64,000 nucleotides of DNA from Bog-473 sp963824195. Lineage in GTDB: Bacteria; Actinomycetota; Acidimicrobiia; Acidimicrobiales; RAAP-2. Location: NCBI GenBank assembly GCA_963824195.1, contig CAWGOJ010000012.1, forward strand, positions 1 through 64,000. Reading direction: 5' to 3'. Numbering within the stretch: position 1 is the first letter of the stretch; each line of letters begins with the position of its first letter. The position numbers were made by a program, and so were the translations under genes. The notes under the pieces were generated by a model that did not search any database, had not been told where the DNA came from, and saw only the letters and a list, made by a program, of their open reading frames with translations. Of this stretch, positions 41,648 to 50,168 are shown in pieces.

Positions 41648-44077
41648 GTGGACGCTCTCAGGTTGATCTTCCGGGCCGAGCTACGCCGCCGGTGGCGATC
41701 GTGGCTGGCGCTGGCGATCCTCATCGCGGTCGTCGGAGGCGTTGTCATGGCGTCGGCCGCGGCGGGGAGACGCACGGCGTCTGCATTCCCCAGCTTCGTG
41801 CGGACCCACGGCTACGACTTCGTCGTCTTCAACGGGTCGCCGCTCCCGCAATTCGCCCGCTATCCCGCCGTCGCCTCGATCACGACTGCACCGGTCGCCT
41901 ACAACGGTCAGCCCGTGTGCGCCTGCACGCACCCGATCGACAACAACAACTTCAACGTCGTGTACGTGCCGCCTAAGGATCTGTCCCGGACCGTCAACCT
42001 CGTCGCCGGCAGGATGCCCAACCCGTCGTCACCCGACGAGGTTCTGGCCTCCTTCAACCTGCAGCGGGACAACGGGGTCCACGTCGGGACCGTCCTGCGG
42101 ATGAGGATGTATGCGGCCTCCCAATCGGAAGCAGTCAACAACGCCACCGGCGCGGGTCCCCCGCCGACGGGCCCGTTCGTCTCGTTCCACGTCGTCGGCA
42201 TGGAAGCGGCCGTCGACGAGTTTCAGGCCGGGACCACCCCGCTCTATGACGTCTACACGACACCGGCCTTCGCCCGTTCCCTATTGCCGAAGACGACATC
42301 GGGGTTCCTCTACCTCGTGAAGCTGCGCCACGGAGCCGCCGACGTCGACGCATTCAAGACCTACGCCAAGTCACTCGGCATCGACGATTTCACCGACCTG
42401 AGTACTCCCGAGGTGCAGATCGCCGGCTCCATCCATCCGCAGGCGGTCGGCTGGTGGCTGCTGTCCGCGCTGGCCGCGCTGGCCGGGGCGGCCGTGGTCG
42501 GGCAGGCGCTGAGCCGGACCCGACGGGTGGAGAGCGACGAGTTCCCCATTCTCCAGGCGCTCGGGCTCGGCCGGAGCGTCCTGGTGGCGCTGGGCATGGC
42601 ATCGACCCTGCTCGTCGCCCTGGTCGGCGCCGCCGGGGCGTTGGCTCTCGCCTACGCCCTCTCCTCGTTCGCACCCGTCGGCGACGCTCGCCTCGCCGAG
42701 CCGTCAACGGGCCTCCGCTTCGACGGACCCGTGCTTCTGCTCGGCGCGCTCGCCACCGTTGTGGTCGTGCTCGCCCTGGGGGTGTGGCCGTCGCTGCGCG
42801 CCGCTCGTGGTCGGGCGGACGCAGTCCGTCCCCGCCCGTCGGCCGTCGTCCGGTGTGTGGGCGCGGCGGGTGCGCCGCCGACCATGGTGGTCGGGGTGCG
42901 CAACGCGCTCGAACGCGGGCGCGGCGCCGCCTCTGCGCCGGTGGCCACCGCGCTCCTGGGCGCGGCGCTCGCCGTAGCTGCCCTCTGCGGCACCGCCGTC
43001 TTTGGGTCGAGCCTCTCGCACCTGGACGCCACCCCGTCACTCTTCGGCGATACCTACCAGGTGATCATCTACGGAACACCGAGCACATCGAGCACGGCGA
43101 GCCCAGAAGCCGATCAGCGTCAGGTGATCCGGGGGCTCGAACGCCACAAGGGAATCGACCGCATCACCGTGGCCACGGGTGCGCCCATCTCCATCGACGG
43201 TGTGACCGTACAGGGGGCCGCGTACGCCGCCGTCCGCGGCCCACCCCTTCTGGTGGCGATCGCTGGTCGACTCCCTGCCCGCCCCGGCGAGATCGCGTTG
43301 GGGTCGTCCACCATGCGCCTGATCGACACCCATGCGGGCGCCGTCGTGCCGGTGCGGTTCGCGTCGCCCACCGGCCACGCGCGCACCGTGCCGTTCCGGG
43401 TCGTCGGGACGGCGGCGCTCCCGACCGGCGTCGGCGACGGAGAGGTCGGGCTGGGCACGGGTGCGATACTGACCCTCGGCGGGTACGAGCAGGCGGCGTG
43501 TCCGCACGGCACGGCGAACAAGAAGTGCGTGGGGTCGATCCTGGCGAACACCGCCGTGCTGGCCAGTGCCACGCAGAGCGGTTCGGGGCACGTGGCGATC
43601 GAGCACATTATCTCCACCGGTCAGAACTACGTCGGGACACCCTTCACGCCGACGACGCTCGTGAACTTCGGTGAGGCGGTCGACTTCCCACTGATGCTCG
43701 GGCTCATCCTGGCCATCTTCGGCGCCGCCACCCTCACCCACCTGCTCGTCGTGAGCGTGGGTCGGCGGCGCCGGGAGATGGGACTGCTCAAGGCGCTCGG
43801 GTTCGTGAGCCGCCAGGTGGGAGCGACGGTGTACTGGCAGGCGACGACCGTCACCCTGGTGGGCCTCGTCGTCGGTGTCCCCGTCGGGATTGCGCTCGGT
43901 CGGGTCATCTGGAGGGCCTTCGCCCTCAACGTCGGCGTCGTGCCTCAGCCCGTTGTCGACCTCTGGGTCATCGTGGGCCTGGGCGCGGCGGTCCTGGTGG
44001 GAGCCCTCGTGCTGGCCATCGGACCGGCGGTCGCCGCAGCGCGCTCGCGGCCCGCCAGGTTGCTCCGGGTGGAGTGA
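41648..44077 (+). CDS. FtsX-like ABC transporter permease
   Basis: An 809-residue MacB/FtsX-family permease with two FtsX modules. The N-terminal membrane anchor (about 16-36) is followed by a large extracytoplasmic domain (about 45-270). Membrane helices follow near 275-400 and 435-455, then a second extracytoplasmic part, and a last set of helices at about 690-800 with VGRRRREMGLLKALGFVSRQVGA. The GTG start follows GAGGGAC. No ATPase partner is adjacent, so the cognate subunit must be elsewhere. Homologues export lipoproteins, peptides or lipids. Confidence 0.83.
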   Translation: MDALRLIFRAELRRRWRSWLALAILIAVVGGVVMASAAAGRRTASAFPSFVRTHGYDFVVFNGSPLPQFARYPAVASITTAPVAYNGQPVCACTHPIDNNNFNVVYVPPKDLSRTVNLVAGRMPNPSSPDEVLASFNLQRDNGVHVGTVLRMRMYAASQSEAVNNATGAGPPPTGPFVSFHVVGMEAAVDEFQAGTTPLYDVYTTPAFARSLLPKTTSGFLYLVKLRHGAADVDAFKTYAKSLGIDDFTDLSTPEVQIAGSIHPQAVGWWLLSALAALAGAAVVGQALSRTRRVESDEFPILQALGLGRSVLVALGMASTLLVALVGAAGALALAYALSSFAPVGDARLAEPSTGLRFDGPVLLLGALATVVVVLALGVWPSLRAARGRADAVRPRPSAVVRCVGAAGAPPTMVVGVRNALERGRGAASAPVATALLGAALAVAALCGTAVFGSSLSHLDATPSLFGDTYQVIIYGTPSTSSTASPEADQRQVIRGLERHKGIDRITVATGAPISIDGVTVQGAAYAAVRGPPLLVAIAGRLPARPGEIALGSSTMRLIDTHAGAVVPVRFASPTGHARTVPFRVVGTAALPTGVGDGEVGLGTGAILTLGGYEQAACPHGTANKKCVGSILANTAVLASATQSGSGHVAIEHIISTGQNYVGTPFTPTTLVNFGEAVDFPLMLGLILAIFGAATLTHLLVVSVGRRRREMGLLKALGFVSRQVGATVYWQATTVTLVGLVVGVPVGIALGRVIWRAFALNVGVVPQPVVDLWVIVGLGAAVLVGALVLAIGPAVAAARSRPARLLRVE

Positions 44078-44093
44078 CCGGGTTGCTCCCGCC

Positions 44094-44552
44094 TCAGTGG
44101 CTCACCCACTCGGCCAGCTCGACGACGACACCCGGGCCGTCCAGGAACACGAGGCGTCTGTCGTGGAAGTCCATGACCTCGTTGCGCGGCGTGACCCCGT
44201 GCGCGGACAGGTGGGCCAGCATGCCGTCGAGGTCGCTCACGCGGAAGCAGACGTGGTTGAAGCCGGTCCGTGCCAACGACCCGGCACCCGCATCGGCCGT
44301 CGCCGCGGGATGGTGAAACCGAAGGAGCTGGATCTCCTGGTGCTCCGGTGCGCTCTCCAGCACGAGGGTCACGTGGTCCGCCTCCCATCCCGGGATCCCC
44401 ATGTAGCGGGCGATCTCGTCACCCGAGGCCACCACCGCGATGCGCTCGATGAAGCCGAGGAGCCCGAAGAAGCGCCGGGCGTCGTCCAGATCGGTGACGA
44501 CCACGGTCATGTGGTCGAAGCCCTCGTTCCTCCCGACGCCGACGTCCCCCAT
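44094..44552 (-). CDS. VOC-family protein (glyoxalase/bleomycin-resistance-like)
   Basis: A 152-residue two-module VOC protein. Metal-ligand candidates are H14 in FDHMTVVVTDLDDARRFF, the Glu in HQEIQLLRF, H99 in FNHVCFRVSDLDGML, and the last Glu in VVVELAEW. That full set suggests a metal-dependent lyase or dioxygenase. It lies 25 nt upstream of typA on the same strand, convergent with the FtsX-like gene. Substrate unknown. Confidence 0.82.
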   Translation of the reverse strand: MGDVGVGRNEGFDHMTVVVTDLDDARRFFGLLGFIERIAVVASGDEIARYMGIPGWEADHVTLVLESAPEHQEIQLLRFHHPAATADAGAGSLARTGFNHVCFRVSDLDGMLAHLSAHGVTPRNEVMDFHDRRLVFLDGPGVVVELAEWVSH

Positions 44553-44577
44553 GCCGTGCTCCGTCCTTCCTGGGTCC

Positions 44578-46425
44578 CTACCCCTTCGCGGCCTGGTCCC
44601 GGGCGTCGCGAGCGCGGCTGTGGAGCCGTCCCCGTGTCGCCTGGTCCAGGATCACCTTGCGGAGCCGCACCACCTTGGGCGTGACCTCGACGCACTCGTC
44701 CTCGGCGATGAACTCCAGCGCGTGCTCCAGGGAGAACTGCATCGCCGGCGTCAGCCGCGCGAACTCCTCGGCCGTCGAGGACCGCATGTTGGTGAGCTTC
44801 TTCTCCTTGGTCGGGTTGACGTCCATCTCCTCCGCCCGGGCGTTCTCTCCGACGATCATCCCCTCGTAGACCTCCTCGGTCGGCCCGACGATCAGCGTCC
44901 CGCGCTCTTGGAGGTTCATCAGCGCGAAGGTCGTCGTCACCCCCCGGCGGTCCGCCACCATCGACCCGTTCCGCCTGGTGCGCAGCTCGCCGTGCCAGGG
45001 CTCCCACCCGTCGAACACGTGGTGGAGGATGCCGGTCCCACGGGTCTCGGTCAGGAACTCGGTGCGGAAGCCGATCAGGCCACGGGCCGGGACCCGGTAG
45101 TCGAGCCTCACCCAGCCCGTCCCGTGGTTGACCATCTCGAGCATGTGACCCTTGCGCAGGGCGAGCAGCTGGGTCACGACGCCGAGATACTCGTCGGGCA
45201 CGTCCACCGACACCCGCTCCACCGGCTCGTGGACCTTTCCGTCGATCTCGCGGGTGACGACCTGGGGCTTGCCGACGGTGAGCTCGAAGCCCTCCCGCCG
45301 CATGGTCTCGACCAGTACGGCCAGCTGCAGCTCGCCGCGCCCGAGCACCTCCCACAGGTCGGGCCGGTCGGTGTTGCTGACCCGGATGGCCACGTTGCCG
45401 ACCAGCTCGGAGTCCAGGCGGGACTTCAGCAGTCGGGCCGTCAACTTCGTCCCGTCCGCTCCCGATAGCGGCGAGGTGTTGATGCCGATGGTCATCGCCA
45501 GGCTGGGCTCGTCGACCGTGATGGCGGGGAGCGCGATCGGCCGGTCGGGATCGGCCAGGGTCTCGCCGATCGTGACCTCGGCGAGGCCGGCCACGGAGAC
45601 GATCTCGCCCGGGCCGGCCGACTCCGCCGGCACCTGGTCGAGCGCCTCGGTCACGTAGAGCTCGGTCATCTTGACTTTCTCCACGGTGCCGTCGAGCCGG
45701 CACCAGCCCACGGTGCTGCCCTTGACCAGGGTGCCGTTGTGGACGCGGCAGATGGCGAGCCGCCCCACATAGGGCGAGGCCGACAGGTTGCAGACGAGGG
45801 CCTGGGTCGGCATGTCCTCGTCGAACGAGGGCGCCGGGACGTGGTCGATGATCGTTCGGAAGAGCGGCTCGACGTTCACGCCCTCGACCCCGAGCTCGGC
45901 GCTGACCCAGCCGGCCCTGGCGTTGGAGTAGAGGATCGGGAAGTCGATCTGCTCCTCGTCGGCGTCGAGGTCCAAGAAGAGCTCCTCGACCTGGTGGATC
46001 ACCTCGGCAATGCGGGCGTCAGCCCGGTCGACCTTGTTGATCACCACAACCACGGGGAGGCGGGCCTCGAGCGCCTTGCGGAGCACGAAGCGGGTCTGGG
46101 GCAGAGGGCCCTCCGAGGCGTCGACCAGCAGGAGCACGCCGTCGACCATGGTCAGCCCGCGCTCGACCTCGCCCCCGAAGTCGGCGTGTCCGGGGGTGTC
46201 GACGATGTTGAGCTTGACTCCACCCCAGCGCACGGCAGTGTTCTTGGCCAGGATGGTGATGCCCTTCTCCCGCTCGAGATCGCCCGAGTCCATGACCCGG
46301 TCGGTCAGCTCCTCGTGCTCCCCGAAGGCACCGGTCTGGCGCAACAGGGCGTCGACCAGCGTCGTCTTGCCGTGATCGACGTGGGCGACGATGGCCACGT
46401 TCCTGATGTCCTCGCGCGTTCCCAT
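44578..46425 (-). CDS. typA: Translational GTPase TypA/BipA
   Basis: A 615-residue ribosome-binding GTPase of the EF-G class that aids ribosome assembly and stress adaptation. It has G1 AHVDHGKT, G2 REKGITI, G3 DTPGHADF, G4 NKVD, and the BipA C-terminal motif RGLIGFRTEFLTETRGTGIL. Length matches the family. The frame is open upstream, but homology begins at the ATG at 46425 (MGTREDIRNVAIVAHVD). There is no ribosome site; TATCGT lies about 10 nt upstream, another possible near-leaderless start. Confidence 0.96.
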   Translation of the reverse strand: MGTREDIRNVAIVAHVDHGKTTLVDALLRQTGAFGEHEELTDRVMDSGDLEREKGITILAKNTAVRWGGVKLNIVDTPGHADFGGEVERGLTMVDGVLLLVDASEGPLPQTRFVLRKALEARLPVVVVINKVDRADARIAEVIHQVEELFLDLDADEEQIDFPILYSNARAGWVSAELGVEGVNVEPLFRTIIDHVPAPSFDEDMPTQALVCNLSASPYVGRLAICRVHNGTLVKGSTVGWCRLDGTVEKVKMTELYVTEALDQVPAESAGPGEIVSVAGLAEVTIGETLADPDRPIALPAITVDEPSLAMTIGINTSPLSGADGTKLTARLLKSRLDSELVGNVAIRVSNTDRPDLWEVLGRGELQLAVLVETMRREGFELTVGKPQVVTREIDGKVHEPVERVSVDVPDEYLGVVTQLLALRKGHMLEMVNHGTGWVRLDYRVPARGLIGFRTEFLTETRGTGILHHVFDGWEPWHGELRTRRNGSMVADRRGVTTTFALMNLQERGTLIVGPTEEVYEGMIVGENARAEEMDVNPTKEKKLTNMRSSTAEEFARLTPAMQFSLEHALEFIAEDECVEVTPKVVRLRKVILDQATRGRLHSRARDARDQAAKG

Positions 46426-46459
46426 GGGGGTGCCAACGATAGAGGACCCGGGACGCTCC

Positions 46460-47266
46460 TCAGGCGGCGGAGCGCACCGGAGCACCTGCTCCGGCCAGCA
46501 CCAGCGCCACGGCCTCGGCGCCCAGGGTGAGCACCGCCGGCTCCGGCTCGACCCGTACAAGGTGGCCGGAGTCGGGCCACCACCCGACCACACGCCCGGG
46601 GACGGCACCGCCACGGGTCCGCAGCGACTCGACAAGGGTCACGAGGGCGAGCTCGGCTCGTACCGATTCGCGGCGTGGCCCGGACAGCACGACGAGGTTG
46701 GTGCGGTCCGTGCGGACCTCGGCGCGGCTCCGCAGGGCGAGCAGTGCGGAGTGCGGGCTGTCCCACCAGCGGTCGCGTCCAATGCCGAGCGGGGATCCCA
46801 GGGCCGACCAGTCGAGGGCACACCACAGGCGGGTGGCCCAGGTCACCGCTTCGGCGCCTACCGCCGTCCGGCCTGCGGGCGACAGCCCGGCGACCCAGCG
46901 GTCGAGCCGCGAGGCGCAGGGGTCGCCGTCACGTATCCAGCCCGAAGACTCCCCGAGACGGGCGCGCACCGCCTCGACGGGAGAGCGGGCGCCGCCCGCA
47001 ACCAGCAGGCGTACCGCCGCCAGCCCGAGGGCGCGCCGCGCCGTGTGCGCGGACCACGCGAACGGCGGTTGCTCGGCGTGATCGGCGGCGTCGCCGCAGA
47101 GAGCGGCTCTGACCTCGTGACCGGTGACGCGGAACGGGCCCGCCCCTGCCCGCCGGACGGCCAACCCGGCCAGGATGCCCTTCGCCTCCTCGAGCGCTGC
47201 GTCCCACGATGACGGATCGACGGCCGTCACCGGCGCCACGAGAATGTCGGTCAGCCGGTCAGCCAT
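46460..47266 (-). CDS. Hypothetical protein
   Basis: A 268-residue Ala/Arg-rich soluble protein with no recognisable domain. WIRDGDPCASRLDRWVAGL and the WWPDSGHLVRVEPEP segment near the end look conserved rather than random, and the reading frame has strong third-position GC. It starts within the last 8 bp of the upstream gene on the same strand, so it is coupled to the frame-disrupted gene 47259-48105. The pair precedes typA. No function assigned. Confidence 0.6.
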   Translation of the reverse strand: MADRLTDILVAPVTAVDPSSWDAALEEAKGILAGLAVRRAGAGPFRVTGHEVRAALCGDAADHAEQPPFAWSAHTARRALGLAAVRLLVAGGARSPVEAVRARLGESSGWIRDGDPCASRLDRWVAGLSPAGRTAVGAEAVTWATRLWCALDWSALGSPLGIGRDRWWDSPHSALLALRSRAEVRTDRTNLVVLSGPRRESVRAELALVTLVESLRTRGGAVPGRVVGWWPDSGHLVRVEPEPAVLTLGAEAVALVLAGAGAPVRSAA

Positions 47267-48105
47267 GCGGACCCGTAGCCAGCCACGCGCAGAGGTGCGA
47301 GGCGATCGCCCGGAGGTGCTCCTCGCGCACGTCCTCGACGCCGTAGCGTCCGGTCGCCGATTCGAGCAGGGCCAGGCGGAACGGGGGAGTGCCGCTGCGC
47401 AGGGTCTCGAGCAGGGCGAGGTAGTGCAGCGACCGCCGCTCCCGGGCCCACGGTCCGCTTGTCGACAGCCCGAGCGCGCACAGCGAGGCGGTGCCGGGCT
47501 GCGGCAGACCCACCAGCAGGTCGAAGGAGCCGTGCAGCATCACCCGACCCCCGGCGAGCGGGATCGCCACGCGGTCATTCGTCCGGGGCATCCAGCCCGG
47601 GGCGAACCGGGGGACCATCTCCTTCATGTTCGCCGCGTGCGACGCCATCGTCTCGGAGAGTGCCGCCCGCGCCGCAGCAGACAGCGACTCGACGTGGCCG
47701 ACGAGGGCCCCGGCCCCGGAGGCACGAAGCGCGTCGAGCGCGTCGCGGAGCGGGTCGCCGAGCTCCCCTTCGTGGACGAGCTGGCCGAACAAAGCGTGGG
47801 CGAGACGGGAGAGGATCAGCTCGTCGGACAGCCCTTCGTTGATCGCGCCATCCCGCGGGCAAGCCGAGCAACTGGCTCGGCCCGAGGAAGAGGGGCGGGG
47901 CGTGCTCACCCCTCTTGGTCACGACGTCGTAGGCGGCGTCCTCGAGCCAGGCCCGGAGGCCACCGGCCAGCTCCGGATCGAAGCGGGGCCGTGCGGCGGT
48001 GTCACCCCGCAGCAACGCGAGCACCTCTCTCCCGCTGCCACGATCCGCCGGCGCGACGCCGGGAGGTGCGGACCTGAGCAGCGGGCGTGGTGCGACGAGA
48101 ACCAT
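47259..48105 (-). pseudogene. Hypothetical protein, frame-disrupted (possible PD-(D/E)XK-like fold)
   Basis: From the ATG at 48105 one frame reads MVLVAPRPLLRSAPPG to HAPPLFLGPSQLLG. At about 47863 (CTCGGCTTGCCCGCGG) one extra base moves the rest into another frame. That frame runs from CPRDGAINEGLSDELILSRLAHALFGQLVHEGE to the TGA at 47259. The joined product is about 280 residues. GSFDLLVGLP and ALGLSTSG followed by RRSLHYLALLETLRSG loosely resemble a nuclease-like core, but the catalytic lysine is not seen. It could be a true pseudogene or an assembly error. Function unknown. Confidence 0.6.
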
Positions 48106-48148
48106 CGGTGCAGTGTGCCCACGGGGTGTGACATACCCTGGCAACTGC

Positions 48149-48355
48149 ATGGCACGATCCCTCGTCCCGCTGGCGCCGGCGACGAACGTCGCCTTCTTCG
48201 CGATCTTCGGGATCTTCGTCGTGGCCATGGTCGTGCTGGCCGTCCTCGTCATCGTGTGGGCAGTGCGCCACGACCTGGCCGGGCGGAAGGCGTGGCGCGA
48301 GCGCCAGCAGTCCCGGGGCCAGCAATCCCCGCCGCCACCTCGGGCCGCACCGTGA
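48149..48355 (+). CDS. Small single-pass membrane protein
   Basis: A 68-residue protein with one strong membrane segment (FFAIFGIFVVAMVVLAVLVI, about 16-38) followed by a basic, Gln/Pro-rich cytoplasmic tail. TACCCT lies 9 nt before the ATG without a ribosome site, so it may be leaderless. Its stop overlaps the GTG of the patatin-methyltransferase gene, which suggests it anchors or assists that protein. No family recognised. Confidence 0.62.
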   Translation: MARSLVPLAPATNVAFFAIFGIFVVAMVVLAVLVIVWAVRHDLAGRKAWRERQQSRGQQSPPPPRAAP

Positions 48356-50109
48356 GCACAGCGGCCCCCGCCGACGGAGCGGCGACCACCACCTGGTCCG
48401 AGCGTCTCCGCCGGAGGTGGGCGCAGCGGCGCCAGGGTGCCGACGGAGTTCGCTGGCCCGCTCCGCACAGGACCGCCTTCGTGCTGGCGGGCGGCGGCAG
48501 CCGCGGCGCGGTGCAGGTGGGCATGCTCGAGGAGCTGATCCGCCGCGGCATCCGGGCGGACCGGGTCTTCGGCGCCTCCGTCGGTGCGATCAACGGCGCG
48601 TCGTACGCCGGCAACCCGACCCTGGAGGGGATCGAGCGCATGGCCACCATCTGGAGGGACGTGAAGGGCACCGACATCTTCCCCCGCGGCACCTTCGACG
48701 GACCGTGGGCCTTCTTGCAGAAGCGCGCCGCCGTGCACGCAAATTCGGGGCTGCGTGCCATCATCGAGGCGGGGATCGACTACGAGAACCTCGAGGACTC
48801 CTCCATCCCGATTGAGGTGGTGGCGACCTCGCTCACCGACGGGAGAGAGCGGTGGATCGGGCACGGTCCCGCGGTCGAGGCCATCCTGGCCTCCTCGGCC
48901 ATCCCCTCCATCTTCCCGCCGGTGTCAATCGACGACGACGTGCTGGTCGACGGCGGCGTAGTCAACAACGTGCCGATCAGCCGCGCGATCGTCGCCGGGT
49001 GCGACCGTATCTACGTGCTGCTCTGCGGGCCGTTGCACTACCACCCGCGGCCGCCTCGCCGCCCGGCCGAGGCGGCGTTGACCGCGTTCTTCGTCGCCAT
49101 TCACGCGCGCTTCATGCGCGAGCTGGCCTCACTGCCACCGGGCGTGGAGGTGGTCGTCTTCAGCGGCGGCGGGGAGCCGTCAGGCCAGTACCGTGACTTC
49201 TCGGCGACGGCGACCCTGATTGAGGAGGGCCGCGCCGAAGTGGCCGATGTGCTCGACCGCTACGTCGGGACGTCGCACGACCTGGCCCGACCCCGCGCCG
49301 TCCGCCTCACCGTGAGCGCGGACCGCTATCTCCTCACCAACGACGCGCCCGAGGCGATGGACCGCTTCACCGCGTTCGCCGCACTCTTCGACCCTTCGAC
49401 CTTCCGTCACTTCGACAGACTCGGACTCACCGACGGCTGGCGCTGCTGGGAGGTGGGTGCCGGAGGCACGACGGTGGTCGCTCGCCTCTCGGCGCGGGTG
49501 GGGCCGGGCGGGCACGTGCTCGCGACCGACATCAATCTGTCGTGGGCCACGGGAGCGGCTGCGCCCAACGTCGAGATCCTCGAACACGACGTCGCGGCCG
49601 CTCCGCCCCACGGCGGGCCCTTCGACCTCGTCCACGCCCGCCTCGTCCTGGTGCACGTGCCCGAGCGCGACACCGCCCTCGACAACATGGTGGGCTCCCT
49701 CCGTCCCGGCGGGGTGCTGCTCGTGGAGGATGCCGATCCGGCACTGCAGCCGCTGAGTTGCCTGGAGGAGACGGGACCCGAGCAGGCATTAGCCAACCGC
49801 CTGCGCCGGGGCTTCCGGTCACTGCTGGCCGAACGCGGCGTCGACCTCGCCTTCGGCCGCTCATTGCCCAGGCGGCTCCGGGAGGCCGGCCTGGTCGACG
49901 TGGCGGCTGATGCCTCCTTCCCGGTGAGCGACCCGGCCTGCAACCACCTCGAGGTGGCGACGATCAATCTCATCCGGGACCAGCTCCTGGACCATGGCAT
50001 CGCCACGGAGGCCGAGATCGAGCAGCACCTCTCCGCGGTGGCCGCGGGCAGGCTCGACCTGGCCCAGCCGCCGATGATCTCCTGCTGGGGCCGCCGGGCT
50101 CCCGCTTAG
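48352..50109 (+). CDS. Patatin-like phospholipase fused to a SAM-dependent methyltransferase
   Basis: A 585-residue two-domain protein. Residues about 40-300 form a patatin-like lipid acyl hydrolase with the oxyanion loop GGGSRG (47-52), nucleophile S76 in GASVG, and dyad D200 in DGGVVNN, so the catalytic set is complete. Residues about 335-585 form a class I methyltransferase (RCWEVGAGGTTVVARLSARVG, then VLATDI and FDLVHARLVLVHV). The usual separate methyltransferase start (RYLLTNDAPEAMDRFTAFAALFD) is fused in frame. Substrates are unknown; lipid hydrolysis coupled to methylation is possible. The GTG overlaps the stop of the small membrane protein gene. Confidence 0.85.
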   Translation: MSTAAPADGAATTTWSERLRRRWAQRRQGADGVRWPAPHRTAFVLAGGGSRGAVQVGMLEELIRRGIRADRVFGASVGAINGASYAGNPTLEGIERMATIWRDVKGTDIFPRGTFDGPWAFLQKRAAVHANSGLRAIIEAGIDYENLEDSSIPIEVVATSLTDGRERWIGHGPAVEAILASSAIPSIFPPVSIDDDVLVDGGVVNNVPISRAIVAGCDRIYVLLCGPLHYHPRPPRRPAEAALTAFFVAIHARFMRELASLPPGVEVVVFSGGGEPSGQYRDFSATATLIEEGRAEVADVLDRYVGTSHDLARPRAVRLTVSADRYLLTNDAPEAMDRFTAFAALFDPSTFRHFDRLGLTDGWRCWEVGAGGTTVVARLSARVGPGGHVLATDINLSWATGAAAPNVEILEHDVAAAPPHGGPFDLVHARLVLVHVPERDTALDNMVGSLRPGGVLLVEDADPALQPLSCLEETGPEQALANRLRRGFRSLLAERGVDLAFGRSLPRRLREAGLVDVAADASFPVSDPACNHLEVATINLIRDQLLDHGIATEAEIEQHLSAVAAGRLDLAQPPMISCWGRRAPA

Positions 50110-50168
50110 AACGGTACCGGCGAGGTCCCGCGTCGCCAGGGTCACAGCATCCTGGTGGAATAGGGGGC

